From NCBI RefSeq assembly GCF_014643735.1, contig NZ_BMKA01000001.1, positions 1,108,600 to 1,172,599 on the forward strand: a stretch of DNA of 64,000 nt, read 5' to 3'. Below the pieces are notes generated by a model. It saw nothing but the letters and a program-made list of their open reading frames with translations. It searched no databases and was not told where the DNA came from. The stretch is from Neptunicoccus cionae (GTDB taxonomy: Bacteria; Pseudomonadota; Alphaproteobacteria; Rhodobacterales; Rhodobacteraceae). Shown in pieces: positions 45,073 to 54,509 of the stretch (positions are counted from its first letter, which is position 1; every line of letters starts with the position of its first letter). A program made the translations under genes and the position numbers.

Positions 45073-46347
45073 ATGTCTGCCAAACTGAAAAACAAGGGCG
45101 TTGTGCCCTCTATTACCGTGCCGGATGGCGGGAAATGGGCGTCTGAAGCCCGCCAAACCGCAGCGGCGCTGCTGGCGGAAACCGGTTTGCCCCATCGTCG
45201 GGACGAATACTGGAAGTACACCGACCCGACCACGCTGACCGCACCCGAAGCAACACCTGCTGCGATCTTTGAAAGCGACGAACCCCTGCCGTTCGACGGC
45301 GTTGATGCGGTGAAGATCGTGTTTGTGGACGGCGTTTTTGACGCAGCACAGTCCGATGCGCTTGAACTGGATGGTGTCGAAATCGAAACGCTGTCCGATG
45401 CGGCGCAGAAGGATATTCACTGGGCCGGTTCGGTTTACGGCGTGCTAGAGGGCAGGGGCCAATACCCTGTATCTCGCCCGCTTGCATCTTATAACACGGC
45501 TATGGCCGAGCAGGGTTTTGTGATCCGTGCGACCGGTAAAGCGGCTAAGCCGATCAGCTTTATCTACCTGCACGAAAGCGAAACCTCCGACGCTGTGATC
45601 CACCACACGATCAAGCTAGACGAGGGGGCGGATCTGACCGTTCTGGAAAACGGTCCTGCGGCAGCGCGGATCAATGCGGTTATGGAAGTCGAAGTAGCCG
45701 ATACCGCAGCCTTCCATCATGTCCGTGCCCAAGGGCGGGATCATGAGCGGCGCACAGCGACCCATATTTTCGCCCGTCTTGGGACAGAAAGCAGCTTTAA
45801 ATCCTTCACTCTGACAGTGAATGGTATCCTGACCCGCAACGATGCGATCATCGAATTCACCGGCGACAATGCCAACGCCACAGTGGCGGGCGCCTGTGCG
45901 GGTGACGGTGCGTTCCATCACGATGACACAGTGTTCATCACCCATGACGCCGTGAACTGTGAAAGCCGTCAGGTGTTCAAGAAGGTTCTGCGCAATGGCG
46001 CGGTTGGAGTATTTCAGGGCAAAATTCTGGTGAAAGCCGATGCTCAGAAAACGGACGGTTATCAGATCAGTCAGGGCTTGTTACTGGACGAAAATTCCAC
46101 CTTCCAAGCCAAACCCGAACTGGAAATCTATGCCGATGACGTTGCTTGTTCCCACGGTTCCACCGTTGGTGCGATCGATGACACAGCGCTGTTCTACCTG
46201 ACGTCCCGTGGTATTCCCCACAAAGAGGCGCAGGATATGCTGACGCTTGCATTTCTGGGTGAGGCCATCGACGAAGTGGAAGACGAGGCTTTGGCCGACG
46301 ATCTGCGGGCGCTGCTCGAAGGTTGGATGGCACGGCGGCACGGCTGA
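45073..46347 (+). CDS. sufD: Fe-S assembly protein SufD
   Basis: Scaffold partner of SufB, 424 residues. It has the beta-helix core with DDVACSHGSTVGAIDDTALFYL and RGIPHKEAQDMLTLAFLGEA near the end, the family's most constant parts, including the SufB-interface histidine. The N-terminal region is typically divergent. Its stop overlaps the next gene's start as TGATG. Confidence 0.95.
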   Translation: MSAKLKNKGVVPSITVPDGGKWASEARQTAAALLAETGLPHRRDEYWKYTDPTTLTAPEATPAAIFESDEPLPFDGVDAVKIVFVDGVFDAAQSDALELDGVEIETLSDAAQKDIHWAGSVYGVLEGRGQYPVSRPLASYNTAMAEQGFVIRATGKAAKPISFIYLHESETSDAVIHHTIKLDEGADLTVLENGPAAARINAVMEVEVADTAAFHHVRAQGRDHERRTATHIFARLGTESSFKSFTLTVNGILTRNDAIIEFTGDNANATVAGACAGDGAFHHDDTVFITHDAVNCESRQVFKKVLRNGAVGVFQGKILVKADAQKTDGYQISQGLLLDENSTFQAKPELEIYADDVACSHGSTVGAIDDTALFYLTSRGIPHKEAQDMLTLAFLGEAIDEVEDEALADDLRALLEGWMARRHG

Positions 46348-46844
46348 TGTCGCTGCTGGCAGATATTGGCGCGGCCTATCAAAGGCCGCGCCGCGAAATG
46401 ACCCATCAGGTTTCTATCATGACAGAGCCTCGCATTCTGATGCTGGGGTTCACTGCCTGCCTGTTGAATTATGTGTCCCGTATGCCGGACCTTGCCGCAA
46501 TTTCTTTTTTGGCAGAGGATGACCCAGCCATAATGCGCGCGCGCTTTGCAACGCTTTTTGTGTCTTCTGTGATTATGGGGCCGCTGTTTCTCTATATTAT
46601 TGCAGCACTCTCCCATTTGGTTCTTAGGGTATTCGGGGGGCAGGCCACATGGCAGGAAGCCCGTCTCGCCCTGATGTGGGCCGCATTGGTCGCCTCCCCA
46701 CTGGTGCTTATCAGCGGCGCTTCCAAAGTCTTTGCACCGCCTTCAGTTTTTATGGTTGCCACACTGCTGACGGCTGTGGTCTTCTGCTGGCAATGGGCCT
46801 TATGTCTTGCGACAGTTGAATTTCCCCGCAGGGTCACGGCCTGA
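46347..46844 (+). CDS. YIP1-like membrane protein within the suf operon (first)
   Basis: Protein of 165 residues with about four hydrophobic segments (about 29-45, 70-95, 110-125, 133-155). The segment GQATWQEARLALMWAALVASP resembles the matching segments of the two following genes (ANWKETRTAVFWGAFVSAP, DFDNSLKTVIWLNFVL), so the three look paralogous, of the Yip1 family. It starts on the sufD stop (TGATG). Role in cluster assembly is not known; it may be a membrane anchor or unrelated cargo of the operon. Confidence 0.75.
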   Translation: MSLLADIGAAYQRPRREMTHQVSIMTEPRILMLGFTACLLNYVSRMPDLAAISFLAEDDPAIMRARFATLFVSSVIMGPLFLYIIAALSHLVLRVFGGQATWQEARLALMWAALVASPLVLISGASKVFAPPSVFMVATLLTAVVFCWQWALCLATVEFPRRVTA

Positions 46845-46883
46845 TTAAGTGTTGATAAACAACATAAAAAGCAGAGCGGGCAC

Positions 46884-47549
46884 ATGACACATTCCGAAGA
46901 AGAATTCGAAGCCGGTAACGGTGTTTTTCAACTTGAACGCAATGGTTTGGTCGATCGGGTCAGTGATGCCTGGCGCGATATGCGGGCTTCTACACGGCGG
47001 CTGTTGCGCGAAAAGCCCAGTGAAGGGCGGCTGATTTTTTACGTTCTCGTCTCGGATATGGTGTTTTTCGCAAGCTGGTCACTGAAAACGCTGGTGGCCC
47101 CTGCCTCCATCGCGGGCGGTGTCTTTTCGGCAGATAAAATTGGTCTGCTGATGATGGCCGCTTTGATGCTGCGTACTGCGTTGATGTATCTGTTTTCACT
47201 TCTGGTGCAGATTTTTGCCAAAATTTTCAAAGGCGCTGCGAACTGGAAAGAGACCCGAACAGCCGTGTTCTGGGGGGCGTTTGTGTCCGCACCCTTCGGA
47301 TTGGCGGCCGCTGTCATCGCGGCAATTATGGGAATGTATGAACCCGTGATGCCGTTTCTGGGCAATAAATGGCTGGCTTTGCCGGTCTACTGGCTCGGCC
47401 TGATCCCGTTTGTGTGGTATATTGCTGCAGGGACCGCAGAGGCGCACAAATTCCGGATGACAAGCCCGACGTTCATGGCTATGTCGTTGTTCGCACTCGT
47501 TTTAACCGTAGCAACATTGCTGGTCGGTGCAGGAGATATGTTCGGATGA
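46884..47549 (+). CDS. YIP1 family membrane protein (second)
   Basis: Protein of 221 residues with about five membrane spans after a charged N-terminal region (about 1-50). The Yip1-like stretch AANWKETRTAVFWGAFVSAP lies at about 113-132. A 39-nt gap separates it from the first. Its stop overlaps the next start (ATGA). Function unknown. Confidence 0.82.
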   Translation: MTHSEEEFEAGNGVFQLERNGLVDRVSDAWRDMRASTRRLLREKPSEGRLIFYVLVSDMVFFASWSLKTLVAPASIAGGVFSADKIGLLMMAALMLRTALMYLFSLLVQIFAKIFKGAANWKETRTAVFWGAFVSAPFGLAAAVIAAIMGMYEPVMPFLGNKWLALPVYWLGLIPFVWYIAAGTAEAHKFRMTSPTFMAMSLFALVLTVATLLVGAGDMFG

Positions 47550-48142
47550 CACCACAGCGACTGATTGATTTTCTGCCATTGGCAATCCAGTCGCTGACCC
47601 AACCTCGGGCCACGTTGCGCCAGATTTTGGCGATTTCGGCGCAGCGGAACGAGCTTATCCTCGCCGCATGGCTTGTGATCGTCCTGAACCTGATGTTTTC
47701 TCTTCTGGCCGGCCTGCTAATCTATCCCGAAGCGGTCGGAGAAGCGGAATCGATTCCTCTGGGAAGCAGCGTATTTATGCTGGCCCTGACACTATTTGGC
47801 GGGGCGTTTCTGATGTTTCGGATCGGGCGGGCCTTTGGGGGGACCGGCGATTTCGACAACAGTCTGAAAACCGTGATTTGGTTGAACTTTGTTCTGTTGA
47901 TCGTCCAAATACCCGTGCCTTTCGCGACTTTGCACAGTGCTGAAACCTCGGGGCTTGTCATGCTTCTGGTGTTGGTTATTGCGATGATCCAAATTACCGC
48001 GCAAGTTATGGAGCTTCACGGCTTTACCAAAGTCATGCCCGTATTACTTGGGATTATAGGGGTGCAACTTGCCCTCGGAGTCGTGATGTTGGTGCTGTTC
48101 AGCATGATGGGCGCGACTTTTCCTATCCAAACGGTGAAATGA
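47546..48142 (+). CDS. YIP1 family membrane protein (third)
   Basis: Protein of 198 residues with about five membrane spans. The ATG at 47546 overlaps the previous stop (ATGA); the frame is open further upstream inside the second gene. The Yip1 signature TGDFDNSLKTVIWLNFVLLI lies at about 97-116. Its stop overlaps the sufS start (ATGA), so the three genes are tightly built into the suf transcript. Confidence 0.85.
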   Translation: MTPQRLIDFLPLAIQSLTQPRATLRQILAISAQRNELILAAWLVIVLNLMFSLLAGLLIYPEAVGEAESIPLGSSVFMLALTLFGGAFLMFRIGRAFGGTGDFDNSLKTVIWLNFVLLIVQIPVPFATLHSAETSGLVMLLVLVIAMIQITAQVMELHGFTKVMPVLLGIIGVQLALGVVMLVLFSMMGATFPIQTVK

Positions 48143-49365
48143 CCATGTATGATATCCAGAAAATCCGCGCCGAATTTCCGATCCTCAAGCGCGAGGTTAA
48201 CGGTAAGCCGCTGGTCTATCTCGACAATGGTGCATCTGCCCAAAAACCACAGGTGGTGATTGATGCCGTCACGCGGGGCTATGCCGAGGATTATGCGAAC
48301 GTGCACCGCGGTTTGCACTACCTGTCGAACCTGTCTACCGAGAAATACGAGGCGGTGCGTGGAACGATTAAGACCTTTTTGAACGCGGCGCATGAAGATG
48401 AAATTCTCTTCAATTCCGGGACCACCGAGGGGATCAATCTGGTCAGCTACGGCTGGGCCGCACCGCGCCTGCAGGCTGGTGACGAGATTATCTTGTCTGT
48501 GATGGAGCATCACGCCAATATCGTGCCCTGGCATTTTCTGCGCGAACGGCAAGGCGTGGTTTTGAAGTGGGTCGATACCGATGTAAACGGCGATCTTGAT
48601 CCTCAAGCGGTCATCGACGCAATCACTCCAAAAACAAAACTGATCGCAATCACACATATGTCCAATGTGTTGGGCACCGTTGTGGACGTGAAAACCATCA
48701 CCAAAGCGGCCCGTGAAAACGGCGTTCCAGTCTTGGTGGACGGTTCGCAATCCGCCGTCCACATGCCAGTGGACGTTCAGGATCTTGGCGCCGATTTCTT
48801 TGCGATTACAGGGCATAAGCTTTACGGCCCGTCCTCTTCCGGTGCGATTTACATCAGCAAGGAGCGGCAGGCCGAAATGCGCCCTTTTTTTGGTGGCGGG
48901 GATATGATCCGCACCGTGGCGAAAGACGTTGTGACCTATAATGATCCCCCTCATAAATTTGAGGCTGGCACACCGGGGATCGTGCAGATGATCGGCTTGG
49001 GCGCAGCACTTGAGTATATGATGGATGTCGGAATGGAGAACATTTCTGCCCATGAAACCGCTTTGCGGGACTATGCGCAGGACAAATTAAACGGCCTGAA
49101 CTGGCTGAATATTCAGGGGAATTCCAAAACCAAGGGCGCGATTTTCTCGTTCACATTGGAAGGGGCCGCCCATCCGCATGATATTTCCACTGTGGTCGAT
49201 CAACGGGGGATTGCTGTGCGGGCCGGGCACCATTGCGCGCAGCCCTTAATGGCACACCTTGGTGTTTCTGCGACCTGCCGTGCCTCCTTTGGCATGTATA
49301 ATACGACTGAGGAAGTCGATAAATTGGTGAGCGCGCTGGAGCTGTGCAACGAGCTGTTTAACTGA
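48139..49365 (+). CDS. sufS: Cysteine desulfurase SufS
   Basis: Group II PLP-dependent desulfurase of 408 residues, the sulfur donor of the Suf system. The opening YLDNGASAQKPQVVIDAV, PLP lysine in FAITGHKLYGPSSSGAIYI, and catalytic cysteine in RAGHHCAQPLMAHLG identify it. It ends the operon. No sufE, sufT or sufA gene follows: the next gene is a LacI regulator on the same strand, 141 nt away. Confidence 0.95.
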   Translation: MTMYDIQKIRAEFPILKREVNGKPLVYLDNGASAQKPQVVIDAVTRGYAEDYANVHRGLHYLSNLSTEKYEAVRGTIKTFLNAAHEDEILFNSGTTEGINLVSYGWAAPRLQAGDEIILSVMEHHANIVPWHFLRERQGVVLKWVDTDVNGDLDPQAVIDAITPKTKLIAITHMSNVLGTVVDVKTITKAARENGVPVLVDGSQSAVHMPVDVQDLGADFFAITGHKLYGPSSSGAIYISKERQAEMRPFFGGGDMIRTVAKDVVTYNDPPHKFEAGTPGIVQMIGLGAALEYMMDVGMENISAHETALRDYAQDKLNGLNWLNIQGNSKTKGAIFSFTLEGAAHPHDISTVVDQRGIAVRAGHHCAQPLMAHLGVSATCRASFGMYNTTEEVDKLVSALELCNELFN

Positions 49366-49462
49366 TTATTCAGTTATCGTTGATAGTTTCGGGGTTGGAT
49401 ATTTGAACCAAAAAGAGACTCTCGAGTGTTTTTAACGTTAACTGGCTTGCGCGCTTCATTTC

Positions 49463-49497
49463 TAACGGTGTAATGCTGTGATCAGTATTACACGTTA
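49463..49497. promoter_or_regulatory. Operator palindrome before the LacI-family gene
   Basis: A near-perfect inverted repeat with core arms GTGTAATGCTG (49468-49478) and CAGTATTACAC (49483-49493), extended by TAAC/GTTA at the ends with a single bulge. It lies directly before the AGGA ribosome site and 13 nt before the ATG. The place suggests the regulator represses its own gene. Confidence 0.6.
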
Positions 49498-49506
49498 GGA
49501 TCGATC

Positions 49507-50511
49507 ATGGCGCGCAGGCCAACCCTTAAAGATATTTCAGAGCTTGCGAATGTAAGTGAAATGACCGCCAGTCGCGTACTGCGGGGCAAGGGCGAGGCGT
49601 CGGCTGTAACCCGAGAGCGCGTTCTTGCGGCGGCAAAATCAGTCGGTTACGTCCCAAACAGAATTGCAGGGTCGCTCAGCTCCAAGTCGGTTGATCTGGT
49701 GGGGGTCGTGGTTCCCTCTATCAGCAGCTTTGTGTTTGCCGAAGTTTTGACAGGGCTTTCTAACGTTCTAAAGACAACAACCATGCAGCCGGTGTTCGGG
49801 GTGTCGGATTACGATCTTGAAACCGAAGAAACCGTTATTCGTGAAATGTTAAGCTGGCAACCAAAGGGGTTGGTCGTCGCGGGCTTGGAGCATACCGACG
49901 CTGCGCGCAAAATGATGCGCAATGCGGGTATACCTGTGGTTGAGATCATGGACGTCGACGGTGATCCTGTAGATCTGAACGTTGGCGTGTCCCATCGGCG
50001 TGCCGGGTATGAAACGGGAAAGGCAATTCTAGAGCGCGGGTACAAAAAACTCGGCTTTATTGGCACGAAATATCCGTTGGATCACCGCGCTGCAAAACGC
50101 TTTCAGGGGTTTCAACAGGCCTTGGCCGAGGCAAATGTGATGTTGGCGGATCAAGAGCTTTATACTGGCGGTTCGACGTTGTTGTTGGGACGGCAGTTGA
50201 CCGAAAAGCTGCTGGAACGGACGCCGGATTTGGATATGATCTACTATTCTTCGGACACCATGTCATGCGGCGGATTAATGCATTGTGTTATGAACAATAT
50301 TTCTGTGCCGGACCAGCTGGGTTTGGCAGGCTTTAACGGACTGGACCTGCGTCACGGCATGCCTATGCTGACCGCAACTATGAATGCTTACCGGTTTGAA
50401 ATAGGTAAACGCGCGGCACAGCTGATCTTGGAGCACGAACAGGCCGATTACCGTGCTGTGCGTCAGGTAATTGAATTCAAACCGGATGTAGAGCCGGGCG
50501 ACACTCTTTAA
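49507..50511 (+). CDS. LacI-family transcriptional regulator (GntR-gluconate type)
   Basis: Protein of 334 residues with an N-terminal HTH (about 5-25, TLKDISELANVSEMTASRVL), a hinge (GYVPNRIAGSLSSKSVDLVG) and a periplasmic-binding-protein-like effector domain. The pattern (MARRPTLKDIS and VGVVVPSISSFVFAEVLTG) resembles the gluconate-repressor branch of LacI proteins. No sugar gene is adjacent: glnA is convergent and sufS is upstream. It has a large operator palindrome at its own start. Confidence 0.9.
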   Translation: MARRPTLKDISELANVSEMTASRVLRGKGEASAVTRERVLAAAKSVGYVPNRIAGSLSSKSVDLVGVVVPSISSFVFAEVLTGLSNVLKTTTMQPVFGVSDYDLETEETVIREMLSWQPKGLVVAGLEHTDAARKMMRNAGIPVVEIMDVDGDPVDLNVGVSHRRAGYETGKAILERGYKKLGFIGTKYPLDHRAAKRFQGFQQALAEANVMLADQELYTGGSTLLLGRQLTEKLLERTPDLDMIYYSSDTMSCGGLMHCVMNNISVPDQLGLAGFNGLDLRHGMPMLTATMNAYRFEIGKRAAQLILEHEQADYRAVRQVIEFKPDVEPGDTL

Positions 50512-50516
50512 GCAAC

Positions 50517-50546
50517 AAAAAAAGGCGCCCCAATGGAGCGCCTTTT
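50517..50546. terminator. Bidirectional terminator between lacI-type gene and glnA
   Basis: Stem GGCGC/GCGCC (50524-50528/50538-50542) flanked by A-tract (50517-50523) and T-tract (50543-50546), so it reads as a terminator in both directions. It lies between two convergent genes. Confidence 0.8.
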
Positions 50547-50563
50547 CTTTTAGAGTTTGTAGT

Positions 50564-51970
50564 TTAGCAGCTGTAGTACATGCCAAATTCAACTGGGTGA
50601 GGTGTGTGTTCGTACTTGTAAACTTCTTCCCATTTCAGAGCGATGTAGCCTTCGATCTGGTCCCGAGTAAAGACGCCGCCTTCAAGCAGGAAGTCCATGC
50701 CTTTTTCCAGCTCTTCCAACGCTTCGCGTAGGGATGCGCAAACTGTAGGGATGTCGGCCAGTTCTTCCGGTGGCAGATCGTACAGGTCTTTGTCCTGCGC
50801 TTCGCCTGGATTAATTTTGTTTTTGATGCCGTCAAGGCCAGCCATCAGAAGTGCTGCAAAACAAAGGTAAGGGTTCGCTGCAGGATCAGGGAAGCGAGCT
50901 TCAACGCGTTTGGCTTTCGGGGACTCTGTCCAAGGGATACGAACACAACCAGAACGGTTGCTAGCGGAATAGGCGCGCAGAACCGGAGCTTCAAAGCCTG
51001 GAATCAAACGTTTGTAGCTGTTTGTGGATGGGTTGGTGAACGCGTTCAGCGCTTTAGCGTGCTTCAGAATACCCCCGATAAACCACAGGGCTTCATCGGA
51101 GAGATCCGCATATTTATCGCCGGCAAACAGGGGCTTACCATCTTTCCAGATCGACATGTTAACGTGCATACCAGTGCCGTTATCGCCAGAAATCGGTTTT
51201 GGCATGAATGTCGCGGATTTGCCGTAGGCGTGCGCCACGTTGTGAACGATGTACTTGTATTTTTGAAGTTCATCCGCCTGATGGGTTAGCGAACCAAATA
51301 CCAGCCCGAGTTCGTGCTGGCAGGACGCCACCTCATGATGGTGCTTGTCCACTTTCATACCGATGGATTTCATTGTGGAAAGCATCTCGGAGCGCAAATC
51401 GTGGGAGCTGTCTGTCGGATTCACCGGGAAGTAGCCACCTTTCAGTCCGGGACGGTGCCCCATGTTGCCCATTTCGTAAGCAGTGTCTGTGTTCCAGGAC
51501 GCATCAGCGGCATCAACTTCGTAAGACACCTTGTTGATTGTGTTGGAGAAACGCACATCGTCAAATAGGAAGAATTCTGCTTCGGGGCCCCAGAAAGACT
51601 GGTCGCCGATGCCGGATGCAACGAGGTAGGCTTCCGCGCGCTCCGCGGTGGAGCGTGGGTCGCGCCCATAAGAAGCGCCGGTGTCAGGCTCAACCACGGA
51701 ACAGTGGATGCACAGCGTTTTTTCAGCATAGAACGGGTCGATGTAGACGGATTTTGTATCCGGCATCAGTTTCATGTCGGAATCATCAATTGATTTCCAA
51801 CCTGCGATGGATGAACCATCGAACATGAAGCCTTCTTCAAACCATTCTTCGTCAATTTCATCAATGATCACAGTTACATGCTGCAACTTGCCGCGCGGGT
51901 CGGTAAAGCGGACATCGACGTAGGCTACGTCTTCGTCTGCGATCATTTTCATGACGTCGTTTACACTCAT
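50564..51970 (-). CDS. glnA: Glutamine synthetase, type I
   Basis: Assimilates ammonia by making glutamine from glutamate and ATP, as a dodecamer. It has 468 residues. The motifs [10 protein letters not shown], the metal-site region [10 protein letters not shown], the [17 protein letters not shown]-region motif and the late NRSGCVRIP are present. The adenylylation site is Y397 in [10 protein letters not shown], exactly the standard position, so activity should be controlled by GlnE in response to PII. glnB lies 46 nt upstream on the same strand. Confidence 0.97.
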   Translation of the reverse strand: MSVNDVMKMIADEDVAYVDVRFTDPRGKLQHVTVIIDEIDEEWFEEGFMFDGSSIAGWKSIDDSDMKLMPDTKSVYIDPFYAEKTLCIHCSVVEPDTGASYGRDPRSTAERAEAYLVASGIGDQSFWGPEAEFFLFDDVRFSNTINKVSYEVDAADASWNTDTAYEMGNMGHRPGLKGGYFPVNPTDSSHDLRSEMLSTMKSIGMKVDKHHHEVASCQHELGLVFGSLTHQADELQKYKYIVHNVAHAYGKSATFMPKPISGDNGTGMHVNMSIWKDGKPLFAGDKYADLSDEALWFIGGILKHAKALNAFTNPSTNSYKRLIPGFEAPVLRAYSASNRSGCVRIPWTESPKAKRVEARFPDPAANPYLCFAALLMAGLDGIKNKINPGEAQDKDLYDLPPEELADIPTVCASLREALEELEKGMDFLLEGGVFTRDQIEGYIALKWEEVYKYEHTPHPVEFGMYYSC

Positions 51971-52016
51971 TTTAACATTCCTCGTTAGTGTTGTTCTTGT
52001 TGGACCGATACGCTGA

Positions 52017-52385
<369 letters not shown>

Positions 52386-52467
52386 CTAGGGTACCAATAG
52401 GGTTTGCCCAGTCTTGGCAATTGAACCGGAATGGCGTGTAGTAGGTGGTGAAATGAAACCGTAGTAG

Positions 52468-52486
52468 TTGCTTATTAAATGAGCAA
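52468..52486. promoter_or_regulatory. AT-rich palindrome between glnB and nnrD/nnrE
   Basis: TTGCT and AGCAA arms surround TATTAAATG in a 19-bp region of near-perfect symmetry. It is in the divergent spacer, 34 nt before the repair-enzyme start and about 113 nt before glnB. Which gene it serves is unknown. Confidence 0.3.
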
Positions 52487-52519
52487 TGTGATCAATATTT
52501 GGGCAGAACGGAAAGAGTG

Positions 52520-54145
52520 ATGGCGGAATTGCTGAGTGCATCGCAAATGGGTAAAACTGAGATTGATGCGATTGCCAGTGGGCGCGTTACTGGATTGAGC
52601 CTGATGGAAACTGCGGGGCACAGCGTCGTTTCTGCTATTAAGAAAGCTTGGCCCGAATGCGCCCGCACACCCCATCGGGCCGTCGTGATTTGTGGCCCGG
52701 GCAACAATGGTGGCGACGGTTTCGTTATAGCGCGCCTGTTGGCGGCATTGGCGTGGGATGTTGAGGTGTATTTTCAGGGAAAACATGAAAATTTGCAGCC
52801 GGATGCGCTGCGGAATTTTGAGCGTTGGCTCGAATTGGGAGACGTTCACCCACTATCCGGCATATACGAGTCCGGCCATCTTCAAGGGGAGCCTTCCGGC
52901 CCCAAAACTATAATTGTGGACGCCGTATTCGGATCCGGCCTGTCCCGCGCGGTTGAGGGGCAATGGGCAGAGCTATTTTCCTATCTGGATTCCACGCAGG
53001 GCTCTTCTAATCTGCGCATTGTTGCAGTTGATGTGCCTTCGGGTTTGTGTTCGGACAGCGGCCGTGTGCTGGGGGTGGCCTTGACAGCGGACCTAACTGT
53101 TACCTTCCACCGCGCAAAAATTGGACATTACCTTTCTGAAGGGCCTGAGCTGTGTGGCTATCTGGATGTTTGCTCCATTGGATTGGAGGGTGAAATAATC
53201 CCAAATACGCAAAAAATTACTACATTAGTTGAATTTTCGCGCGGATGTCGGACCTTTGATAAGGGGGCAAGATCCGGTGAAGGTGGAACTGGGAATCGGG
53301 TTGCCCAACATAAGTTTGATCATGGCCATGCGCTGGTTTGCAGTGGTCCGGCAACCAAAACCGGCGCGGCGCGACTGGCGGCGCGGGCAGCGCTTCGTAT
53401 CGGTACGGGACTGGTTACACTCGCAAGCCCGACAGACGCGCTGGCGGAAAACAGTGCGCATGTCACAGCGGTAATGCTGAAGCGGTGCGATACTTTGGAT
53501 GATCTGGCGCATTTACTTTCAGATGATCGGATCTCCTCTATCTGTGTTGGTCCCGGTGTTTCACGCCTTGATGGTACCGGAGCGCTCGATTTCGAACATA
53601 CCCGTCAGATCGTTAAAACTGTGTTAAATGCCAAGCGCAAAACTGTTCTTGATGCTGATGCTCTCTCTGCTTTTGCGGATAATTCGTCGAACCTTTTTAG
53701 CGAATTGCATCCATCTTGTGTTTTAACGCCTCACGAAGGGGAATTCCGGCGTTTGTTTCCAGATATCCATAAGCAGTTAACCGATCATCCGACGAAAGGT
53801 CCGGCGTTCAGCAAGATTGATGCTGCACAACAGGCAGCCGAGAGGGCAGGGTGCGTCGTACTTCTTAAAGGGGCGGATACTGTAATAGCCACCCCAACAG
53901 GTCGAACTGCGGTCCACTCCGCCCAATATGACCGCGCCGCACCCTGGCTTGCCACCGCAGGATCGGGAGATGTCCTCGCCGGATTTATCTGTGGCTTGCT
54001 CGCAAGTGGGCGGGCCGCATTTGATGCGGCGCAACAGGCTGCTTGGTTGCATACCGAATGCGCAAGGTATTTCGGACCTGGGTTGATTGCAGAAGACCTA
54101 CCGGAGGTTCTGCCAAAAGTCTTCAGCAAACTTCAAAAGGGTTAG
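52520..54145 (+). CDS. nnr: Bifunctional NAD(P)H-hydrate epimerase / dehydratase
   Basis: Repairs hydrated NAD(P)H. It has 541 residues from the ATG at 52520. The N-terminal epimerase (YjeF_N, about 1-225) has the sequence CGPGNNGGDGFVIARLL and a DAVFGSGLSR loop. The C-terminal dehydratase (carbohydrate-kinase fold, about 250-540) has TLDADALSAFAD-like VLDADAL, LTPHEGEFRRLFP and the catalytic-loop ATAGSGDVLAGFICGLLASG. It is the usual fused form. Confidence 0.93.
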   Translation: MAELLSASQMGKTEIDAIASGRVTGLSLMETAGHSVVSAIKKAWPECARTPHRAVVICGPGNNGGDGFVIARLLAALAWDVEVYFQGKHENLQPDALRNFERWLELGDVHPLSGIYESGHLQGEPSGPKTIIVDAVFGSGLSRAVEGQWAELFSYLDSTQGSSNLRIVAVDVPSGLCSDSGRVLGVALTADLTVTFHRAKIGHYLSEGPELCGYLDVCSIGLEGEIIPNTQKITTLVEFSRGCRTFDKGARSGEGGTGNRVAQHKFDHGHALVCSGPATKTGAARLAARAALRIGTGLVTLASPTDALAENSAHVTAVMLKRCDTLDDLAHLLSDDRISSICVGPGVSRLDGTGALDFEHTRQIVKTVLNAKRKTVLDADALSAFADNSSNLFSELHPSCVLTPHEGEFRRLFPDIHKQLTDHPTKGPAFSKIDAAQQAAERAGCVVLLKGADTVIATPTGRTAVHSAQYDRAAPWLATAGSGDVLAGFICGLLASGRAAFDAAQQAAWLHTECARYFGPGLIAEDLPEVLPKVFSKLQKG

Positions 54146-54325
54146 TTGTCGTCGTTTAGTGATTCCCTTCTAATTTCCCCCGATCTTTGCACCCTAGAGG
54201 TTAATAAAAAGCAAATTCAGGCTAACACTCGGTATGTTGCCGAAAATTGGCAGTGGCCCGCCCATTTTTACGCATTTTCCACTCGCCAAGCGTAGAAACA
54301 CTTGTTAGAAGGGCGCCGGAATTAC

Positions 54326-54354
54326 GGGCAGTCTTTGGGCTGCCCTTGAGTTTT
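54326..54354 (+). terminator. Hairpin just before tRNA-Leu
   Basis: A 6-bp stem (GGGCAG at 54326-54331 with CTGCCC at 54340-54345) followed by a T-rich tail up to 54354. It may terminate read-through from upstream or mark a tRNA precursor 5' region. Confidence 0.4.
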
Positions 54355-54439
54355 GCGGGTGTGGCGGAATTGGTAGACGCACCAGATTTAGGTTCTGGCG
54401 CCGCAAGGCGTGGGGGTTCAAGTCCCTTCACCCGCACCA
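54355..54439 (+). tRNA. tRNA-Leu (anticodon UAG)
   Basis: This is an 85-nt leucine tRNA with an encoded CCA end. The acceptor stem is GCGGGTG (54355-54361) with CACCCGC (54429-54435), then discriminator A and CCA (54437-54439). The anticodon loop is TTTAGGT closed by CCAGA/TCTGG, giving anticodon TAG. The long variable arm (CGCCGCAAGGCG) and T-arm GGGTTCAAGTCCC fit the class II shape of Leu tRNAs. It precedes tig by 70 nt. Confidence 0.95.
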
Positions 54440-54509
54440 AAGATTCTCCGCGTAGCGGATTGTCAGACTATGTTGGCTGGCCCATGACCAGCACGTTGAA
54501 GGATAAAAA

